Below, in pieces: positions 21,711 to 31,343 of a DNA stretch of 64,000 bases; position 1 is the stretch's first letter; each line of letters starts with the position of its first letter. This DNA is from Gracilariopsis chorda (taxonomy: Eukaryota; Rhodophyta; Florideophyceae; Gracilariales; Gracilariaceae), in contig NBIV01000180.1 of assembly GCA_003194525.1 (NCBI GenBank), positions 1 to 64,000 on the forward strand. Direction: 5' to 3'. Below the pieces are notes generated by a model. It saw only the letters and a program-made list of their open reading frames with translations. It was not told the origin of the DNA and did no database searches. Made by a program: the position numbers and the translations under genes.

Positions 21711-21720
21711 GGGAGGGATA
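21711..21720 (+). other. polypurine tract, element 2
   Basis: GGGAGGGATA immediately before the 3' LTR; same GGGATA ending as in element 1. Confidence 0.85.
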
Positions 21721-22254
21721 TGTAGTATCCGGAGCGCTTTTCACGCCGACGCGGTTTCACCGCTAAGTAGGGGGATTGTTCTCATATGTGACTAAGCGTA
21801 GGGGACCGGGGTAGCCGGAGATATATGAGTAGCGACGCCGCTGTACACGTTGCCGACCTGGGTTGTTCTGGAGGTTGGCTTGCCACGGCGCTTGCACCGA
21901 GTTATCGGGATATTTATTTATTTATTTATATATTTATGCTGCTATTTTTGAGGCGCCTGGCCGCCGGCTATACATAGCCGACGCCGGCGGGCAAGCTCAC
22001 AGTAAAGAGAAGACAAGCTTCGACGACCACTTGAGTTCCTAGACTCGCGAGCCTTAACCGGACCTCCGGGCTAGCTACAACTCTCGTGGGTGTCAACCAC
22101 CGATACATACAACTCGCCGTTAACGGCCACACCTCGCCAAGGCTCCCTGTTACTGTGCTCGCAAGGCACGCACACCGTGCCCTCCCTTGGGGTGTTGTCT
22201 GCGGATACCCGCACTGCTACCGAGTGGCCACTTGGCCGTAGTGGGTACACCACA
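21721..22254 (+). repeat. 3' LTR of element 2
   Basis: 534 bp, starting TGTAGTATCC and ending TACACCACA. It differs from the 5' LTR at seven sites by eye, mostly transitions. Confidence 0.95.
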
Positions 22255-22259
22255 GTAGT
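22255..22259. repeat. target site duplication GTAGT, right copy (element 2)
   Basis: Exact repeat of 12095-12099. Confidence 0.92.
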
Positions 22260-22884
22260 ATTAACAGACTGATGTATAGAAGCCTCATCTTGTTGAAAAT
22301 TAAAAACTTCTCCCAACTTTTTGACCACAAACGGTTGCATTTATTTCTCTAGTAATTTGCAGTACTTTTTAGAATCCTTATTACCTTTGCAAACTACTAA
22401 ATTACTCAAACCATAAAAAAAACCGCACCCCATAACATGACCGAATTTCCACCATTTTGTCTCTTTGAAAAGAGCACTTCTTTCTTACAAATATCTTGCC
22501 AGCAGTATGCAAACCCATCCGGTCTATCAAGGTTAAATTTTTCTCATCAAAAAAAATTGTTTTCTTCAACTGTTGCATAGAAAAGTCTATTTTATGACGA
22601 GCCCAAACTGCTTGTTCTTTTTTATGGCGTTCTGTCATCATTGGTACCTTCTTAATCTTCTTATAAATTAAATTGGGACCATCCTTCCAAATCTGTTAAA
22701 CTGTTCTGACAGATACTTGTTGTGACAGAGCGTTACGGAGATCTCTTACAGATGAAGTTGTGTTTAAAGCGGTGCGAGGTAACGCTATTTTGGCAGTAGG
22801 GGTCAGTTTTTTGTTATGAAATCCTTTAAACTGAGTATTGTACGTGATGGGATTCCATAAAAACTACTGCAAAACAGTATAAGA
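22260..22884 (-). pseudogene. Tc1/mariner transposase, central segment
   Basis: Contains IFFDEKNLTLIDRMG with the first catalytic Asp (the FSDEKKF motif of the family) and FNFQQDEASIHQS with the second Asp. In-frame stops occur (for example upstream of QIWKDGP), so it is decayed. It is bounded by the element 2 target duplication on one side and a lone LTR on the other. The reading direction and order fit the C-terminal piece at 11830-12099. Confidence 0.88.
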
Positions 22885-23681
22885 TAAATTGCAATGCGTT
22901 CAAAGGGGGATGTTTGGTACTTGGTTGATTTCCCGAATGTTTCGGTAATGTAGTCATTGCATGAACTACGACCCCTAATAGTGGATTGGACACGTGGGAC
23001 AGGGAAGATTCAATCGGAGGTTGGCCACAGTAGTGGGCATGAACCACCAAAGTCGAGTAACTTAGTTAATTTTATTTATTATGTTTTACACCCATTTCTG
23101 GGATGGTTAGAACTTATTGCGCCGGCACGTTACCGTCGCACCAGTAAACCTTCCCCAACAATTGAGCCCAACCTGAGGAATTAGCTCTAGACCTCACAGC
23201 CTTTGCGTTTTCTCTACTCCTCTTTGGAGGGAAGCCCCGTTGCATACGGGAAGTCTAACCCCCTTGCCTATCTAAAGGACCCGAGTATTCGGATTGTTAT
23301 TCCAACTGTCTTTGTGTTCACCTTGTATACGGTTTATTTACCAGCATTGCCGTTAGTCCTCGTCACGACACTCGTGACTCAGCTCCTCCTTATTTTTCCA
23401 TTTACAGGGTGCCTTTCCCGCTACCCACGGCTCTTTTTTGCGCGTGCCACAAACGGGGAAACCTCACCTCTCTCGAGGACGACCTCCCCCATACATCTCT
23501 TCTCCGGATACCCGATTCTTTCTTCAACCTCCCTGCGCAAGTCGCGACGGCTTGCTTCGGCTTGACAACCCAACCTAATTGTGCCACTCCTGGGAGGGCT
23601 CTAACCAACTGGGCTTACCTCTAACGAGGAAAGATCCCGAACGTCTTTTGGTGCATTCCCGCTTCCGGGCACTGCACTACA
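22885..23681 (+). repeat. lone LTR of family A inserted in the mariner copy
   Basis: 797 bp alignable with the element 1 LTR: TAAATTGCAA at the left end (TGAAGTGCAA in element 1), TGGACACGTGGGACA, ACACCCATTTCTGGGA, CACCAGTAAACCTTCCCCAAC and CACTGCACTACA at the right end. No internal element sequence flanks it, so it is a solo LTR left by LTR-LTR recombination. Flanks TAAGA (22880-22884) and CGAGA (23682-23686) could be a 5-bp duplication with two substitutions. Removing the LTR and one flank restores the mariner frame (SRSYTVLQ). Confidence 0.87.
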
Positions 23682-23788
23682 CGAGAGCGACTCAAAGCCT
23701 GAGCTATTTCTCTCTGCGAGCAACAGTGAGCTGAAGCTGCAAGAATCATGCCTTTTTCTTTGTCAGACAAGGGCTTACCGCGTCCCAT
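23682..23788 (-). pseudogene. Tc1/mariner transposase, N-terminal segment
   Basis: Starts with Met at 23788: MGRGKPLSDKEKGMILAA, then SQREIAQALSRS, the helix-turn-helix DNA-binding start of Tc1/mariner transposases. It is cut by the lone LTR after about 35 residues and continues at 22884 downwards. Confidence 0.85.
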
Positions 23789-23912
23789 CTTGACCCTTGT
23801 TGGATTTGGGGAAACTGAGGGAGATGCAGGTGGAAATGTTATGGGTTTTGAACTACTGTGTAGTGCGCGCGCTTTTCAATGAGTTGGACTTAAGGTAACT
23901 GGATTTTAATTG

Positions 23913-24223
23913 AATTACGCAGGTATAGATTACTATTGGTTAACTGGAGGTATCCAACAGGGTTGGAACGTAATTTGACTTGACAGATAGGTAACGTTTG
24001 TCAGTTCCATCCGTCTGAATGGCCATGCTACAGAAAAGAAAGATTCGTTCAAGAACAATGGTGGAAGTGGGGGGTGGCTTTATTCTGGTTTCGCGGACTG
24101 TATGTGCACGATATACTGACTTTGGAAGAAAATGTCGGACAAATTTCGTTTACGAAGTTCGTGGGTAGGGATATCCCCAGTACCGTTCACAAAAGGCTCA
24201 TTTTGGAAACATTTCCAGAGATT
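23913..24223. other. unassigned spacer
   Basis: No recognised gene or repeat. Confidence 0.4.
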
Positions 24224-26392
24224 TTACTGTATCTCAAAAACCGTTTCGTTTTGGAATTCAAAACTATGCGCAATCGATTTGCCGTCATCTGTTGCATTAA
24301 GAACGCAGCCTGAAAACTCCCACACCGATCTTAGCTGTAGCCAGATTTCAAGCACTCTCCTCATCCACTGCCTCTTCAAAATATAGACTGAAGGTCGATT
24401 CCGTAAACTATGCCATGCCAAGATCTCCATAAACAACGCCTGCAACAACCTCTGCGGGGATCGTTGCGGCTCTGAACGCTTCCTTTTTCTGTTCTTCACA
24501 CATTAAAGCTACCATACGACGCCTTTAATGCGTTGCAGCCCTCACTCCGGACTTACGAATGTGCTCACGGAACTGAGTAGCGTCCTTTCGCAATCTTTCG
24601 TCAGTGGGAAGACACTGGTGTTCTTTCTGTCCTGCTCGAAATTTTTGCCTCCGTAGCTCTTTTTCTTTGCGTTTTGCCGCCAGCACTTGGCTGTTACGCT
24701 CTGTAGTGTTCTGTTTCCCTTGTTTACGGCATCGTTCTCACGTCTTTCTTCCAACATTTGCGCAACAGTTTTATGTTCAACAGGAGCACCATAATCGAGT
24801 GACACAAGCTTTAAAGAACGTACACCAACTCCAATCAACTCTCGTTCTGTCTTGATTCGATCAACGGCTTACATCAGTGTACTACTCGCCATCTCTGCAC
24901 TTGTCAACCGCATTGAAAGCTTTTGAATGATCAAACAATCATTTTGTTCGTTCTGAAATATGGCTCGCGCTTTTTCACAGACTTCTGCATCGCTTCTTCT
25001 CCTTTGGACACGTAGGTTCCTGTCTGCAGTATTGTCACAATTTTCCTGTGTTATGGAGCAATCTTCTGGGTCTTCCACCTTGTATATCTTTGCAAATGCT
25101 GGGTAATAGGATATAATCCAGTGTCTTCGAATGAATTCTTGACTACTTGCGCCGATATAGTAGCATGTACGTCCACAGCACAGGCGAGGTGAAACCGCAG
25201 AGTTCTGGTCTCAGGCATGACGGAGCGGCCATATTGGTCTCTCAGATACCTCATTCACACTTTGAAGGCTTTGTTGATTCTTTTCGCACATGGCTGCAGT
25301 ATTTGAGAAGTGTTCTCTGGCTTCAAAACAGGGATAGAATCGTTTTCTTCGCAATTCATCACCCACTGGATCCCTTTGCGAGAAGAATGACTGTCCATAG
25401 CTAGCAGGTACGATTCAGATGCAGGTATACGCTTACGTAAAAACATGTTAACATGTTTCATGAACACTTCAAGAACCTGACTTTCCATTGATCCATTTTC
25501 TGTGCACTTCACGAAAGCATCACGTGGCATCCAGTTGGGTCTTTGAAACTCATTGCAATAGGGGGAGCTTGTTAAGTAGATATTCGAAAGTGGATCGAAT
25601 CAGTAGTTCATAACGTTCTTCCCGACGACTATGAAGAATAGTGGTGTTTTAAACCCATATTTAGAGCATACAAGCACCGCAGTAATGTGCTCATGTACGC
25701 CTTGTACCTCTTGAGCGACCTTACAGCCTTCATGTTTGGATGTAGCCGATCCATAAGCCTTCGTAGCTTTAACCCACGCTCCGTCTACAACCGTCTCGTC
25801 TATGTTCAAGATGCGTGAAGGATCTCAAAGGATACCAGGACGCTTGGCTTCAATATTTTCTACCACATCGAAGAAAGTTTTTAGGTGCTCATAATATTCT
25901 CCTTTCAGTTTCGCGTTGTCTTTTGGGTATTGAGTATATCAGCTCACGGTGCCTTGCGCGAAATGACTTAACAGCGTCCTCAGATGTAGAGCCATTCTTC
26001 CATCTAGCTCAGTTGTTGGCCACTACACGCCCCATGACGTAGTTCAATGTGTCATTATCTACTGCAATTCCAAGTCCAACAGCTTGTAACATTCTGCTCA
26101 CAATACATTTCTCTTCATTCTATGCTAGACCAATAAAACCACCTATTTTTGAAGACGTCTCATCGCTAAAAATTTGGAGTAGCTTCTCTTTGTTTTATGT
26201 GTGTACGAGCTTTTTTGGATTATAGATTGTGCTTTTGCTTAATCCCGTTCGTTTGGCGATGTCGCAAATCTTATATTTGCTTTTCTTGTTCTGCAGCATA
26301 GATACTGGTACGTGCTTCATTTGATGCCGGTGCTTGGCTCTGGCTTGGGTTCGTTTAAGACGAATGGTCTGTTTCTGCATAGAAAATGCCAT
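24224..26392 (-). pseudogene. pogo-like (DDE_1) transposase relic, copy 1
   Basis: Several minus-strand pieces form one decayed transposase. An N-terminal helix-turn-helix (KYKICDIAKRTGLSKSTIYN, 26195-26392) is followed by NIDETVVD (around 25800), the first catalytic Asp; SYLLAMDSHSS (around 25400), the second; and LKPENTSQILQPCAKR (around 25290), where the third Asp appears replaced. A region reading RFHLACAVDVHATISAQVV and NSFEDTGLYP follows; its counterpart in copy 2 reads NFNLACAAYAWQRITPELVE. The C-terminal part is charged and broken by stops. Terminal inverted repeats were not located. Confidence 0.72.
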
Positions 26393-26952
26393 AGAGAAAA
26401 TGTGTAATGAGTTGGAAGTCCCGAGAGCGATGCGTGCAATGGCAAGGAAAAGTTAGAAGATGCAAGTCAACAATAAACGCATCATCATCTTCATGGAGAT
26501 TTTTATTGGTTCTCCGCGTATGGTGTTTAAATGTAACGCCTCTTTTACATCTCTCTTTGTCTCAGTGTGACGAAGCAAATTGTGAAATGAGATTTGAAAG
26601 CCAATTCAATGGCTCAAAGATATGGGCTTGAAAATTACAGATTCCAGGATCGAACTTTTTCCAAACCCAGCCTTTTGTGAACGGTACCCTTCTCAATGGT
26701 TTAATTTGGGCCACAGAACGGTATTTTGAAACCAAATTCACCTTGCAGATGAGGTATTCTTTATTACTTGATACTGTAGGAATTAAATCAGCTTCAAAAG
26801 CTGATTAGACTGGTGTGTCGAACAGCAGATGAACACAACCCAGACAACAACAGCCTCTTGATCTGTTCTGATCAGTGACAACCAACCTCACCAGGGCTCA
26901 GGGTTCACTTAGGTCCCCCCTTCACCTCCGAGTCCTACCTCCACCGCCTCGC
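26393..26952. other. unassigned spacer
   Basis: AT-rich DNA between two pogo-like relics; no conserved frame or repeat seen. Confidence 0.4.
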
Positions 26953-28673
26953 TCACTGCCTCCAATATATGGTGCACACTAAACTGCAACGCAAACAATG
27001 GCTGTTTCTTACGCGTCGTGACTCTAGCACCTTTATTTGGAACCAATGACGCCGAAAACTAACTCCCGTGCACATTGAGCCAGACTTTTGGCTTCGCGAC
27101 GGGGATTCTTCAAACGTTGCTTCTCTTCCGCACTCTTTGTCCAAGCTTCACGAACTTGGAGCAGCAATCGACGTCGCGCTTCTCTTTCAGCCAGCTTTGT
27201 ATACGTTTGAGCCCACGGTCTTTGGCACGATTTTCAGCTGCCTGTTCTGCTCTCTCGCGGGCAATTTTGTACTCTTTGGCTTTCTTTCTCTACTGATCAT
27301 GACCTTCCTGTTCTCTGAGTTCTTTTTGGGCTTCAACCATTTTCCTTCGTCTCATCTCCTCTCCGTGTGTTACCCATTCCCCTGGTGCACCAGTGCCATT
27401 CAACTCACGATTTGCATTCTTCGCTTTTTCGCTACCAGTGGAGCTTGGATTTTGCCCATCAGAATGATGTTAACAGTCTTTTCTTTCTTCAAAAGAATTT
27501 TTATTTCTTGAATCTTGCTCGGCAAACCTTTTCTCTTGGCTATAATGTCCATAATCCTATTGAAAACATTCTGGTCGCTGTACCTCTTTCTCACCGACAC
27601 TAACCGCAACGCAAACGTGGCATTCTCCGATCGTTACTTTTCTGCCTTAACGCCGTCTATTTGCTCATCTTTGGAGGTCTTATACTTCTCAGCAAAATTC
27701 CGCTTGAATGGGAATCACTCTGTTACTTTGAAGGAGGCTTCCACGAGTTCCGGAGTAATTCTTTGCCAGGCATATGCGGCGCATGCCAGGTTGAAGTTAA
27801 CCCTAGTCGTATCCACACAGCTTTGCCGATTGAATTCATCTCTCACAAAGCGCATTAACTCATGAAATTGCTTGTTACTGCGTTGGTCACAGAGTTGCAA
27901 GATTTGGGAGATATTTGCGGCGTTTATAAACACCTTAATTCCATTCTGGAGCAAACTTCAATCCAGCCAGGGTATTTATGGATGAGTAGCCATCTCGAAA
28001 CAGAAGGAACACCTCTGCATCTACCAGGGGTTGTCGTGCAGTGTTCTGCATGTGTTGGACAAACGCGTGGAGAACGGGCCCTTCCATTGAAACATTGTCG
28101 GTAACTGCAATGTACCGATTGCTGGGAAACCAATTTAGTTTGCTGAACTCCTCAATAATTCCCCTGGGTGCGTCCGTAAAACTACCCGTCACGGGAGAGT
28201 AACAATCACTGCTTTTCCGTTTTCCCGCAACAGTGAAGAAAGAAGGAGTCAAAATGCCGGCAGCCGAGAGCACTAAAACAGCATACATGTGTTTGCTAGC
28301 GTCATATGTCAATTTCACTCCTCAATGACCCCCGTTTTTAGTGTCCCTCGCCGTAAACGCCTTTTCCCATTTTCCAAACGGGCAGTCTATCGCAGTCTCG
28401 TCTAAGTTCCAGACTCTGTTTGCAGTGAAGAGAATCCCAGGATTTTTGAGCAGAATGAAATTAAAGGCGGCAAAAATGGTATCAGTGTGGGTGTACGTTT
28501 TGGCAGCAAGCTTCGCGTGTTCCTTGTTTTCCACTCGTTTGTGTGTGATGTCGTTTTTTGGGCTCGATATGTCCGTACGACTTCATCACTTGGGATACCA
28601 GTTTTGTATCCTTTTCTGCCTTCTGCAGCTCTGCGGGAAATAATATGCTTAAACTGAGCATTTCTAACCGCAA
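26953..28673 (-). pseudogene. pogo-like (DDE_1) transposase relic, copy 2
   Basis: Minus-strand pieces carry RVWNLDETAID (first Asp, 28322-28534), FLLFRDGYSS (second Asp region, 27935-28318) and ANISQILQLCDQRSNKQF (third Asp, 27715-27954). The next stretch, FNLACAAYAWQRITPELVEASF, is homologous to copy 1. Downstream lies a basic coiled region (IIAKRKGLPSKIQEIKILLK). Multiple frameshifts and stops make it inactive. It is related to, but clearly distinct from, the full-length pogo-like gene at 31344-33413. Confidence 0.7.
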
Positions 28674-29572
28674 ACCCGCGTGATGGAGCAGTTTTTAGTC
28701 TCGCATTGATGAGTTCAGCTTCTTCGTTATTTTATAACTCGCGGTCTACCCGTGGTTATGCTGGTGCTGGTTACATGGGATAGAAGTGCTGGGTTATTCG
28801 TTGTTGTACATTTGTTTAGATGCTGAACATTGCTGCGAGCTACGCCCGTTGCGCAAGAGTTTGCTGTTGCAAAAGAGTTTGTGCGAGTTGACCTGCCTTC
28901 TCTTAAACATTTGACTGCTTGCAGACGAGAGGCGGAGTGTACTTGAAGTCGCAAGACTCTCCGTTTGTGATGAGCAGCTGTTCGTCTCATAGACGGAGGC
29001 ATTTGTTCTCAAATGATTTTGAGACCATGAGTTGTAGTACGATGTTGTTTGAGGTGCGTGCAGCACATGAACGCGTGTACAGGAATCCTTTGAAGTGTTC
29101 AATGAACACTTTAACGGATTCCTGGCATGAAAGCAGGCGCTGAGTGGTTTCGGGTATGCGAAGGTAGGGTGTTTTGGTGTCATTCATAATGGCGGGAAAC
29201 TGTCGACAATATGCCCCCGTCCCAAATTAAGCCATTGAGAAGGGTAGGGGTGCTCAAAGTTTATTTCATGATACTGCGCGCAGCAGCTTGACAATCTCGC
29301 ATTGAGATTGGTGGCAAGAGCCGAATCGACAAGACGTATGTGACGTAGGACCACCATCCAATCTGGTAGAGGGGACCAACATGTGTGACTCATGTGTTTG
29401 GGGCATATAGGCACACAGAGCAACGAATAGTGCAGAACCTGCAGTCTGCGAAACCACATTAAATACACGCAGCACTATTAACAACTCTGCGTCTTTCTCT
29501 CCATTTGAGACCATGTAGCCTTGGTCAATTTAGAGCTTATTTAATACTAAACGAACTCTCTACCTCACCACC
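28674..29572. other. unassigned spacer with a hairpin
   Basis: No gene is recognised. The only structure seen is the 41-bp near-palindrome at 29082-29122. Confidence 0.45.
29082..29122. repeat. 41-bp near-perfect palindrome
   Basis: GGAATCCTTTGAAGTGTTCA, one spacer base, then its near reverse complement ending ACGGATTCC. Two mismatches in 20 pairs. It could form a long hairpin with almost no loop. Role unknown. Confidence 0.75.
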
Positions 29573-29768
29573 TTTCGTTAAGTATAGACACTCGTTTATG
29601 AAAATGAAACAAAGTCAAATGTATAGGGAGGCTGGCCACGTATGTGGCGTGCGCGACGCGTAGGACGGTTTGGTCAACGATCCTATCAATTGCCGCCAGC
29701 AGCGTTTCTACAAAGCCGAGGCTGAAGTGCCAGCGGCTATGGGGCTCACCGGCATGTCTTTCTCTCTC
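29573..29768 (+). repeat. left terminal direct repeat of the DIRS-type element
   Basis: TTTCGTTAAGTATAGACACT and the following approximately 190 bp recur at 36137-36332 in the same orientation, including GGCCAC.TATGTGGCGTG and AAGTGCCAGCGGCTA, with scattered differences. Confidence 0.88.
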
Positions 29769-30191
29769 CAGCGAGTCCCCATCACTTTGCAGTAGGTACT
29801 TTCCTTAACGGTTAAATGAAATAGACCAAGAAAACTAAGTGTTTGTCACTTACAAAGCATTTCTACTACTCCAACCTTTGCCGGTAGCCTTTCATTGGCA
29901 GAAGATCTTCTTACCAAAGCCTAAGATGTTGCCGAAGACAAAACACTAGATGAAGCCTGTATTAACTACAAGTGGATCACAGCATATTCAACCATCGAAA
30001 GACGCTGTCTTGATGACAAGAAGCTTGGCCTCTATCGCTATCCTTATGAACAAGGCCCATACGTGGGTGCATTTACTGGAGGCTTCTTCGAACATAGGGA
30101 ATGGCCATTACGAAGAGGTATGGAATCCCACAAGAGCATGCGGGTTCTGTATGAGTAGGAGGCCAACTACATCAATGCCGCGGGATTCTGG

Positions 30192-30545
30192 ATGTCTTTT
30201 CACCAAGCTGCTACGGCTTTGCGTGAGAAGGGTCTTGAGGACAAAGAAATAGACACTGCTGAGCCCTATGATGTATGGGGAATTATTTCGGTCCGATATG
30301 GTCTTCAGGTTACAGGACTTTGCTCTGATTTTTACAAACTGGTAGCTAAAAATCCCGTCTTTGCCAAGATGGTTCTACAAAGTCTCGAGCAATGGACTGA
30401 AATTCCCGTCGCTCACGACCTTGTTAAGCCCTTAGAAAAACTCGACACGCATATTACCACACAGCTAATGAAAGCAATCGCCACCCTTAGTGCGAGCAAC
30501 AAAACGAAAAGAGCTGGTAGAGGTGGGGCTGTTCGGCAACATTAG
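30192..30545 (+). pseudogene. gag-like frame of the DIRS-type element
   Basis: 117 codons (MSFHQAATALREKGLEDKEI...) located upstream of the RT, the place where DIRS-order elements encode a gag-like protein. The sequence is helical and charged, with a basic end (NKTKRAGRGGAVRQH). No zinc knuckle is seen. The upstream part (29940-30190) may contain more of the gene in other frames. Assignment is by position. Confidence 0.5.
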
Positions 30546-30724
30546 TCACCAAAGGGCGTGCACGCCGTACGCTATGGCGCGGACCACAGAACCGAGCTCA
30601 AGAATGGCGTCACTTGGACTGCTCCACATTTCTCTGTCGAGCAGTTATCTATGAGATCTACGACTTTCCTCTAGTGTCTTTCGAGAAAGGGAAAGGACGA
30701 GAACTGGCAGAAATCCCGTAAACT

Positions 30725-31018
30725 ATGGAGAACAAAGCATTTGCTGCAGTGGATCTTCGGGAGGGCTGCGCAAGCGGTAACTACCCAGAGATATCACAGG
30801 CCCGTGCATTGAAAGCCAAAGAAAACGGAGCACTTATATCCTCGGCTTTCACGATATGGCAGGACATCCCCGAAGGAAGGAAGGGAAGGTTTGTTGTCAA
30901 CCTCTCGGAACAGTCAAAACATTGGAAGAAAGCCACAATACGCATGGAGTCATTGCCAGAATTTGCAATGCAAATACAGCAGGGGGATCACTTCATATCT
31001 TTCGACCTGAAAAAGGGC
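30725..31018 (+). pseudogene. reverse transcriptase, N-terminal part (DIRS type)
   Basis: Ends with KGRFVVNLSEQSKHWKK and GDHFISFDLKKG. The latter is the RT motif A region, with Asp of SFDLKKGY. The frame is interrupted at the TA at 31019-31020 by the pogo-like transposon. Reading across the junction with one TA removed continues directly into YRHFRLHPDKWDWF at 33530, so the insertion postdates a coding RT. Confidence 0.85.
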
Positions 31019-31020
31019 TA

Positions 31021-31044
31021 CAGAGTAAACTCGCGCTACTGTGA
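31021..31044 (+). repeat. left terminal inverted repeat, pogo-like element
   Basis: CAGAGTAAACTCGCGCTAC followed by TGTGA; the right end reversed reads the same with A in place of the first T of TGTGA. Confidence 0.93.
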
Positions 31045-31188
31045 CCCCCCGATGCAGTGACCACTCCCAAAATAGTGACCACCGACGTCTGCTCAAGCCG
31101 CCACATACACGTACAGGGTGCTCAAGTGGACATTTGTTTTCTGAGAGTGACCACTCACATTAGAGTGACCACTCACGCTACAGTGACC
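31041..31188 (+). repeat. six subterminal GTGACC repeats
   Basis: GTGACC, mostly as AGTGACCACT, starts at 31041, 31057, 31075, 31147, 31165 and 31183. Spacings are 16, 18, 72, 18 and 18 bp, close to multiples of 18. Subterminal arrays of this kind serve as transposase binding sites in other DNA transposons; that role is inferred here. Weaker related motifs (AGTGTTCACT, CAGTGATCAGTG) occur inside the right end. Confidence 0.8.
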
Positions 31189-31343
31189 GTTTTCGTGTGC
31201 TTCGATCGCTGTAAAAAAGCTTAAATTTGAATATTTTTAGAATGGTTTTACCAGCAATCGCCCCACGTGTCACGGGTGGTCAGCCTTCTGCACTGTAAAC
31301 CGACGTGCAACAGCTGAAAAGCAACATTCCACGACACCACCAC

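Larger units (their letters stand above)
12100..22254 (+). mobile_element. complete Ty3/gypsy chromovirus, element 2 (LTR family B), 10,155 bp
   Basis: The element has two 534-bp LTRs, a 5-bp target duplication, a primer-binding-site candidate, gag, pol, a chromodomain frame, an antisense ORF and a polypurine tract. The LTRs differ at seven positions by my count (about 98.7% identity), so the insertion is fairly recent. It interrupts a Tc1/mariner transposase. Gag is intact and pol is intact but for one missing base in RNase H near 17217; the antisense gene has one stop. The protease has Glu in place of the catalytic Asp. Confidence 0.96.
11793..23912 (-). mobile_element. Tc1/mariner transposon split into three pieces by two insertions
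   Basis: Three minus-strand segments (11793-12099, 22255-22884 and 23682-23912) together form one element of about 1.16 kb, the normal Tc1/mariner size. The first contains the transposase C-terminus, the second the central catalytic part, the third the N-terminus. Element 2 and a lone LTR separate them. A 12-bp inverted match (AATTAAAATCCA, near 11797 and, reversed, near 23900) may belong to the terminal repeats, but the exact ends and a TA duplication are not established. Confidence 0.8.
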
